Shown: one piece after another, positions 59,649 to 64,000 of the stretch
How positions within the stretch are numbered: the stretch's first letter is position 1
How the letters are laid out: each line of letters opens with the position of its first letter
Notes under the pieces: model-generated
What the model was told of the DNA's origin: nothing
Databases searched by the model: none
Seen by the model: only the letters and a program-made list of their open reading frames with translations
Made by a program: the position numbers and the translations under genes
From: Acutalibacter sp. 1XD8-33
Lineage (GTDB): Bacteria > Bacillota > Clostridia > Oscillospirales > Acutalibacteraceae
Reading direction: 5' to 3'
Assembly: GCF_003612555.1 (NCBI RefSeq)
Contig: NZ_RAZF01000004.1
Span: 1 to 64,000, forward strand
Length of the DNA: 64,000 nt

Positions 59649-60242
59649 TTATTCTGTTGTGCTGGCCTTGCTTGCCGTTGTTTCCCGTTGCGCTGCTAAT
59701 GCCCTGTATAACGTGGCCTGACTAATACCACAAATAGCGGTTATCTCCTTTATACTGTGTGTTTGTGCGTGGTATAGCTTGATAGCCTTTTTGACGTTGC
59801 CGGGATCGGCCTTCGGCCTTCCTCCATTCCTCCCCCGTCTCCTTGCCGATTCAAGCCCTTCTTTTGTACGCTGTACAATTATATCCCGCTCAAACTGTGA
59901 TAAGGCAGAAAGAACAGTAACAAGTAATTTCCCCGTTGGTGTAGTTGTGTCTATCTGCTCTTTAAGACTTACCAGCTTCACGCCTTGCCCGTTCCATGCC
60001 TCCAATAATGCAAGTAAATCCTTTGTGGAGCGGCCTAAACGTGATAGGGACTCAATAACAACAGTATCACCTTCCCGCAGCTTGTCCTTCAGCTTATCCA
60101 ATTGTGGCCTATGCGCCTTTGTGCCTGTTATTTTCTCCGTGAAGATTTGATCAACGCCGTATTTCTCTAATGCGTCAATCTGCCTTGCGAGTTCTTGATC
60201 TTGTGTTGATACACGGGCATAGCCGAAAATATAATTTTTCAC
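59649..60242 (-). CDS. Serine resolvase / recombinase family protein
   Basis: A 197-aa resolvase/invertase. The catalytic domain has YARVSTQDQELARQID (Ser near residue 11), ESLSRLGRST and a C-terminal helix-turn-helix (IKEITAICGISQATLYRAL). Length and layout match Tn3-type TnpR or plasmid resolvases. It probably resolves multimers or dimers of the element rather than integrating it. Its promoter region is AT-rich. Confidence 0.92.
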   Translation of the reverse strand: MKNYIFGYARVSTQDQELARQIDALEKYGVDQIFTEKITGTKAHRPQLDKLKDKLREGDTVVIESLSRLGRSTKDLLALLEAWNGQGVKLVSLKEQIDTTTPTGKLLVTVLSALSQFERDIIVQRTKEGLESARRRGRNGGRPKADPGNVKKAIKLYHAQTHSIKEITAICGISQATLYRALAAQRETTASKASTTE

Positions 60243-60398
60243 TGTAAAAGCCTCCTTTGAATTATCAATAACGGTTGTTTGTGAAAGTTTGTTTTTGAGT
60301 AAAGTTTTGATAAAGAATCAACATTAAAAAAGCGGCCTGTTTGCCCGGATCAAAAATCTATCAATAACGATGGTTTTTGATAAGCTGATTTGGAAATT

Positions 60399-60426
60399 AA
60401 ACAGGGCAGCGGAAACCGCCCTGTTT
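60399..60426 (-). terminator. Terminator of the RHH gene
   Basis: AAACAGGGC pairs with GCCCTGTTT around AGCGGAAACC, located 24 nt past the stop of the minus-strand gene at 60451. On that strand TTTAATTTCC follows the stem. Confidence 0.7.
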
Positions 60427-60450
60427 AGAAGATAATTAACTATACTGTTA

Positions 60451-60645
60451 TTAATCCTCTTCATTATCACGCTTTATTGTATCAGTAATAGCACGTTTAA
60501 TAAATCCATTGACTGATTCCTTCCGTGTTTCGGCGTGTGCCTTGATTTGTTCATAGTCAGGTATTGGCACGTCAAGAGGTATTCGCTTCAATTTATCCTT
60601 TTGATATTTATAAAGATACTCTTTCCGTTGATCAGACATTGCCAT
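60451..60645 (-). CDS. Small RHH-type DNA-binding protein
   Basis: A 64-aa protein with the Arc-like pattern: basic RKEYLYKYQKDKLKRIPLDV, then PDYEQIKAHAETRKESVNGF and a helix IKRAITDTIK. GGAGGTGATATA places ATG at 60645. It is divergent from the gene cluster starting at 60846. Three palindromic operators lie between them, so it is the likely repressor. Confidence 0.78.
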   Translation of the reverse strand: MAMSDQRKEYLYKYQKDKLKRIPLDVPIPDYEQIKAHAETRKESVNGFIKRAITDTIKRDNEED

Positions 60646-60690
60646 TATATCACCTCCAATAAGGCAACATTATTATAGCATATAAACATT

Positions 60691-60778
60691 GATATGTACA
60701 TAACCAGAATGCACAAAAGTTATGTACGTAATTTGGACAGTTTGCCGTCTTGACTGTTATGTACATAACTGCTATAAT
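60691..60778 (+). promoter_or_regulatory. Promoter with three palindromic operators
   Basis: TTGACT (60750-60755), 17 nt, TATAAT (60773-60778). The spacer is almost filled by the perfect palindrome GTTATGTACATAAC (60756-60769). Related sites GTTATGTACGTAAT (60719-60732) and GATATGTACATAAC (60691-60704) lie upstream. Binding would shut off the promoter. Confidence 0.85.
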
Positions 60779-60845
60779 GGGTATAGTCAAGGAGGGAACA
60801 AAAGAAAAACCAGAGTTCCCCCACAAAATAAAGGAGGATCACAAA

Positions 60846-61121
60846 ATGAGTACCATTGAATTAAACAGCAAGGTTAAAGAACTGCGTGAACTGCGCCGCT
60901 TGGCTGACGAACTGCAACAGGAGATTGACGGCCTAACAGATCAAATTAAAGCCGTCATGACAGAGCGGGACACGGACACACTTACCGGGGACGATTATAA
61001 AATTACATGGAAAGCGGTTACTTCCTCCCGGCTGGACACGGCAGCACTAAAGAAAGCCTTTCCGCAAGTTGCGGAACAATTCACCAAAACCAGCACAAGC
61101 CGCCGTTTTGTGCTGGCCTAA
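60846..61121 (+). CDS. Hypothetical coiled-coil protein
   Basis: A 91-aa protein: an N-terminal coiled coil (LRELRRLADELQQEIDGLTD), a central KAVMTERDTDTL and a C-terminal ALKKAFPQVAEQFTKTSTSR. The pattern resembles small nuclease-inhibitor or single-strand-binding accessory proteins of clostridial phages and elements, but I cannot name it. AAAGGAGGAT precedes the ATG. It is the first gene of the operator-controlled operon. Confidence 0.6.
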   Translation: MSTIELNSKVKELRELRRLADELQQEIDGLTDQIKAVMTERDTDTLTGDDYKITWKAVTSSRLDTAALKKAFPQVAEQFTKTSTSRRFVLA

Positions 61122-61259
61122 AGGGAAGCCCTTCCTAAAGCGGCAACTTTAAGAAGGGCAAAGCAACCAGCAACCCAACAAAAGGAGCGGTTACATATAT
61201 CTATTATATCCCTGACCGCTCCATTTTTCAATACTGAATATCAAAAGGAGCGATAAAAA

Positions 61260-61748
61260 ATGAAATGGTTTAACAATCCGCAAACGCTGGAGGACTTGAA
61301 GCAGCAATATAAACGGCTTGCAATGGCACATCATCCCGACAGAGGCGGCAATACAAAGGATATGCAGGAGATCAACGGCGAATATAACCAACTCTTCCAG
61401 CAGCTTAAAAATATCCACAAGGCCGCTAATGGCACGACATACACCACGGCAGGACAGTCCAGCGAAAAGGCCGCAGACTTCCGGGAAATTATTGATATTT
61501 TGATCCGCTTTACCGGGCTGAATATTGAGATTTGCGGATCGTGGTTGTGGATCAGCGGGGACACAAAGCCCCACAAGGAGGAATTAAAACAACTTAAATT
61601 CCGCTGGAGCCAGTCAAAAAAGGCGTGGTATTACCATACCAGCCCCTACCACAAGCACAGCAGTAAAACCCTATCACTTGATGAAATCAGGGATTTGTAC
61701 GGCAGCGAAACAATCAAGACAAATCAGCCGCTTGTAAAGATCGTTTAA
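61260..61748 (+). CDS. J-domain protein
   Basis: A 162-aa protein with an N-terminal DnaJ-like domain: LKQQYKRLAMAHHPDRGGNT contains the HPD motif that stimulates DnaK. The rest (GLNIEICGSWLWISGDTKPH and FRWSQSKKAWYYHTSPYHKH) is a conserved domain often found on clostridial mobile elements. Such proteins may recruit host DnaK to element replication; this is inference. AAAAGGAGCG precedes the ATG. Confidence 0.82.
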   Translation: MKWFNNPQTLEDLKQQYKRLAMAHHPDRGGNTKDMQEINGEYNQLFQQLKNIHKAANGTTYTTAGQSSEKAADFREIIDILIRFTGLNIEICGSWLWISGDTKPHKEELKQLKFRWSQSKKAWYYHTSPYHKHSSKTLSLDEIRDLYGSETIKTNQPLVKIV

Positions 61749-61806
61749 CCCATTACATAATAATATAGCTGGCCTATCGGCTTGACGGGGAGAAGGAGAA
61801 CATACC

Positions 61807-62499
61807 ATGAAAACCAACACAAATAATAATATTGCCGCCGTTGTTGACATTTTGAGCCGTTATAATTGGCTGACCGTGACCGCAGAGGCAGAGGGCAAGG
61901 AGCCGCAGACACTCCGCGCAACCGGGATCAATACCCATATGGGGAACTTCATAGTATTTGATCGCCAGTGTGCAACAGGTTTTTACACTGATAACGCCGT
62001 TGTGGACATTGCCGCAGCCGGGGAAAATACCGTTGCTTTCCTGACTGCCAGCGGGACGGCCTACACAGTGACCGGGGAAAACAAGGCCGGACTTGCACAC
62101 AGGAACACGGCAGCGGGGAGCCTTGACGATCCCGCCAGCTTGATTGACTGGTACAGAAGCGGCTTGACAGAGGCCGGGGAAGTGCTTATTGTGCTGGACT
62201 TCGGCAAAGCCGGACAGATCAGCGGCAAGGACAGCGGCAAAATTAAATCGTTTGTCAATTCTAATCTTGACGGCAAGCCGCAGAGCCGCCAGCATTGCCG
62301 GACAATCTACATTAAAGCCGCCAGCGATAAAACAGGCTACTTTGATCCCGTGATTATCGGCCTTTACAGTTTGGAGAGTGAAGCGGTTTTGACGGAAAAG
62401 ACATTCTATTTTGACGTGTCCTTCACTGAAACGGAGAGCGACACGATCCGGGCAATGCTTAAAGCCGTGGAGGAAGAAAGCAATATCCCGCTGTTTTGA
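61807..62499 (+). CDS. Hypothetical protein of the element
   Basis: A 230-aa soluble protein with no signal peptide or membrane span. Segments such as AAVVDILSRYNWLTVTAE, VFDRQCATGFYTDNAVVDIA and VLIVLDFGKAGQ suggest an alpha/beta fold. Not recognised. GGAGAAGGAG upstream of the ATG gives strong translation. It is probably in one operon with the two genes before it. Confidence 0.65.
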   Translation: MKTNTNNNIAAVVDILSRYNWLTVTAEAEGKEPQTLRATGINTHMGNFIVFDRQCATGFYTDNAVVDIAAAGENTVAFLTASGTAYTVTGENKAGLAHRNTAAGSLDDPASLIDWYRSGLTEAGEVLIVLDFGKAGQISGKDSGKIKSFVNSNLDGKPQSRQHCRTIYIKAASDKTGYFDPVIIGLYSLESEAVLTEKTFYFDVSFTETESDTIRAMLKAVEEESNIPLF

Positions 62500-62570
62500 A
62501 TAGCAAGGCCAGAGGGGAGGGGGAAACTCAGTACACCCCTTCCCCTATTGGAAAAAATCTTAAAAAATGC

Positions 62571-62599
62571 CTGACAAATGCGGACAATCCGCATATAAT
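62571..62599 (+). promoter_or_regulatory. Promoter with palindromic spacer
   Basis: CTGACA (62571-62576), 17 nt, TATAAT (62594-62599). The spacer contains the palindrome ATGCGG/CCGCAT around ACAAT, a likely operator. The -10 region GCATATAATAT is shared with the promoter at 63008. Confidence 0.75.
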
Positions 62600-62642
62600 A
62601 TAATCAGGGCAGTACATAACAACAAAAAAGGAGAATACACAA

Positions 62643-62846
62643 ATGGAGAACAACGAAATTAAAGCACGTGAGGACAAGGCCAGAAAGCAGCTTGACAAGC
62701 AAGGCTATACACTGAAGAAGTCACGGGCACAGACCTATACAGCAAACAATCAGGGTGGCTATATGATTGTGCAAGATGGGATCATTCAGGCTGGGGAGCG
62801 GTACGATATGACGCTTGAGGACGTAGAGAAGTTTATAGCGGAATAA
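62643..62846 (+). CDS. Small hypothetical protein
   Basis: A 67-aa hydrophilic protein. NNQGGYMIVQDGIIQAGERY resembles a short beta-hairpin family found in clostridial elements, but I cannot name it. AAAAAAGGAG upstream of the ATG. Its own promoter (62571-62599) precedes it, and a large hairpin follows. Confidence 0.65.
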   Translation: MENNEIKAREDKARKQLDKQGYTLKKSRAQTYTANNQGGYMIVQDGIIQAGERYDMTLEDVEKFIAE

Positions 62847-62850
62847 TGAA

Positions 62851-62885
62851 CAAGGGAAGGAGGGTATAACGCCCTCTTTCCCTTG
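62851..62885 (+). terminator. Long hairpin terminator
   Basis: CAAGGGAA(G)GAGGG pairs with the complementary CCCTC(T)TTCCCTTG around TATAACG, immediately after the previous stop. A second hairpin, CCGCC(C)TGACT/AGTCA(A)GGCGG, follows at about 62900-62926. Confidence 0.7.
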
Positions 62886-62886
62886 T

Positions 62887-63285
62887 CATAACAAAACCGC
62901 CCTGACTGGAAAAGTCAAGGCGGATCAAAGCAACGGCAACCACATTAAGAGTCTTTTTTCATAGGCTATCAGAAAATACCGTTGCCCTGAAAACAACAAA
63001 AACAGGCTTGACAAGGCAAGCAAAAACGCATATAATATTACTAAGCACGTCCGCAAAAAGGTTAAAATATCCATTTTACAGTATTGTAACATGGTTTTGC
63101 TTCAAAGTCAAGGGTTTTGTTCGGAAAATTTTTCGCAAAACCGAACAAAAGCAGATCAGGACAATTTCAAAATTGGAAGATTGGAGGGCTGTAATAATTT
63201 CAGATTGTGAAGTTTAGGTGATATTCATATTTTCAAAGTTGGAAATATGACGTTTTATAAAATACGGAAAAGGAGAAATTATATA
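62887..63285 (+). promoter_or_regulatory. Intergenic region with consensus promoter and structured leader
   Basis: TTGACA (63008-63013), 17 nt, TATAAT (63031-63036) is a perfect promoter. The leader of about 250 nt contains TTTTGTTCGG/CCGAACAAAA (63115-63150) and no convincing gene, although a 69-codon frame is open. The leader leads into the genes at 63286 and 63600 (excisionase), so it may regulate excision. Confidence 0.7.
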
Positions 63286-63588
63286 ATGAGTACAAAGGCC
63301 AGACAGCAGCTTAACAGGCTGATTAAAACGATCCAGCAAGCAGAGATCAGAGAGTTGGAGCGGCAGCGGAAAAGGTTAGCGGCCTACATGGATAGCCACA
63401 AAGCCGATATGGAGGAAGATACTGATATAGCTACTGTGATCCGTGACCTAAACAATTATTTATCTGACAGGGCAGAAGCCTACATAACCACAATGAATCA
63501 CATTGGAAAAGCCCTGACAGGGCTGGACATTGTAGCAGAGTTTTTAGAGGGAAATGGGCTTCCCTATGTGGAGTGCGGAGCAGAATAG
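63286..63588 (+). CDS. Hypothetical protein upstream of the excisionase
   Basis: A 100-aa protein with a basic N-terminal coiled coil (QLNRLIKTIQQAEIRELERQ) and a helical C-terminal half. AAAAGGAG places ATG at 63286. It lies 11 nt before the excisionase gene, in the same transcript. Family not recognised; an accessory role in excision control is inferred from position. Confidence 0.65.
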   Translation: MSTKARQQLNRLIKTIQQAEIRELERQRKRLAAYMDSHKADMEEDTDIATVIRDLNNYLSDRAEAYITTMNHIGKALTGLDIVAEFLEGNGLPYVECGAE

Positions 63589-63599
63589 GAGATATAGCA

Positions 63600-63797
63600 A
63601 TGGACAAGATACCATTTTGGGAAAAGTACACTTTGTCAATAGATGAGGCAGCGGCCTATTTCAGAATTGGCAGAGACAAACTATACAAACTGGTGAATGA
63701 AAATCCTGATGCTGATTTTGTCCTCTGGAATGGAACAAGGGCGCAAATCAAACGTAAGAAATTTGAAAACTACATTGATAAATTGAATGTGCTTTAG
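63600..63797 (+). CDS. xis: Tn916-type excisionase (Xis)
   Basis: A 65-aa protein very close in pattern to Tn916 Xis: IPFWEKYTLSIDEAAAYFRI then GRDKLYKLV and IKRKKFENYIDKLNVL. Xis of this type bends DNA at the element ends and directs the adjacent tyrosine integrase to excise. ATAGGAG precedes ATG 63600. The start codon at 63998 is 200 nt downstream. Confidence 0.9.
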   Translation: MDKIPFWEKYTLSIDEAAAYFRIGRDKLYKLVNENPDADFVLWNGTRAQIKRKKFENYIDKLNVL

Positions 63798-63814
63798 CTG
63801 GAAAACTACACTGT

Positions 63815-63875
63815 TAAACTATTTAATTTTTTGTATTGCCGCCTTAACTATGTAGTGTTAGGGCGGCTTTGCATT
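63815..63875 (+). terminator. Hairpin after xis
   Basis: GCCGCC (about 63838) pairs with GGCGGC (about 63862) across TTAACTATGTAGTGTTA, ending TTTGCATTTT. It could attenuate transcription between xis and the next gene. Confidence 0.45.
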
Positions 63876-63997
63876 TTATAGAGTTTAATAGATAGTTAAG
63901 GTTGCTTTATGCGGAAAAATCGTATCGAACTTTTGAAATTAGGGTTTTGAGTGGCGCAGTATATTAAACAAAATTAATCAAAGAAGGAGTTGACTAA

Positions 63998-64000
63998 ATG
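63998..64000 (+). CDS. Start codon of the next gene, probably integrase (cut by window end)
   Basis: Only the ATG is in view, preceded by AAGAAGGAG. By analogy with Tn916, where xis is followed by int, this is probably a tyrosine recombinase, but no protein sequence is visible. Confidence 0.4.

Larger units (their letters stand above)
56100..64000. mobile_element. Integrative element, left and central part (runs off the window)
   Basis: From about 56.1 kb the GC content drops and the gene style changes to small DNA-binding proteins, a resolvase, DUF3846 and J-domain proteins. A Tn916-type excisionase at 63600 and a start codon at 63998 indicate an excision/integration module at the right. 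No relaxase or type IV secretion gene is in view. The left edge is placed where the truncated host frame ends. Confidence 0.7.

Noticed and set aside
59649-60242. Resolvase as the integrase of the right-hand element
   Set aside because: Its size and helix-turn-helix tail fit a Tn3/plasmid-type resolvase; the Tn916-like xis points to a tyrosine integrase just beyond the window.
63008-63217. 69-codon frame after the promoter at 63008
   Set aside because: Its first bases overlap the -35 box and the only start lacks a ribosome site; the region is better explained as a leader.

Overview
The host looks like a spore-forming, gut-type Clostridia of the Oscillospiraceae/Flavonifractor kind. This is inferred from the GC-rich backbone with strong AAGGAGG ribosome sites, the spore genes (ypeB, cotJA/cotJB/cotJC, a SpoVB-like flippase), the gdpP-rplI-dnaB-tilS-hpt-ftsH neighbourhood, and a nifS/nifU-type Fe-S pair. 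No rRNA, tRNA or CRISPR array is seen.

Layout. 0-5.4 kb: araD, a sirtuin, exoA, a cyclophilin, and pdp/cdd pyrimidine salvage. 5.5-25.5 kb: ypeB, then a long minus-strand block for DNA and protein maintenance (topoisomerase IV subunits with a DUF1349 gene between them, ftsH, hpt, tilS, dnaB, rplI, a nucleoside phosphorylase, gdpP, RNase J). 25.8-38.7 kb: a nifS/nifU operon with a small membrane-protein gene inside it, a D,D-carboxypeptidase, an MBL hydrolase, a SpoVB-like flippase, a lipoprotein behind a 16-codon leader ORF, and a MarR-controlled heterodimeric ABC exporter. 38.8-46 kb is an accessory zone: an AT-richer large serine recombinase abutting a cotJ spore-coat operon whose cotJC is cut after about 64 codons, then a compact phage-derived cassette (S24 repressor, small ORF, terminase small and large subunits, holin, amidase) with no capsid or tail genes. 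46-55.6 kb: two alpha-galactosidases (GH27, GH36), DUF4364, an SPFH protein, pyruvate kinase and a MATE pump. 56 kb to the end: an AT-rich integrative element with small DNA-binding proteins, a resolvase, a J-domain protein and, at the right edge, a Tn916-type excisionase followed by the start codon of what is probably the integrase.

The most unusual content is in the non-coding DNA. Four intergenic sites (27.8, 41.7, 47.5, 55.8 kb) carry members of one cloverleaf-like repeat family: three hairpin arms in a fixed order, closed in the best copy by a perfect 19-bp outer stem. Host intergenic regions also hold a mosaic of short palindromic modules. One module recurs seven times with a conserved tail and exchangeable inner hairpins, and one copy sits inside another repeat, which suggests mobility. 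The other leading candidates are the interrupted cotJC next to a serine recombinase (possibly skin-like, possibly decay), the capsid-less packaging/lysis cassette, and an HTH-to-SLH gene broken by a frameshift at a C run.
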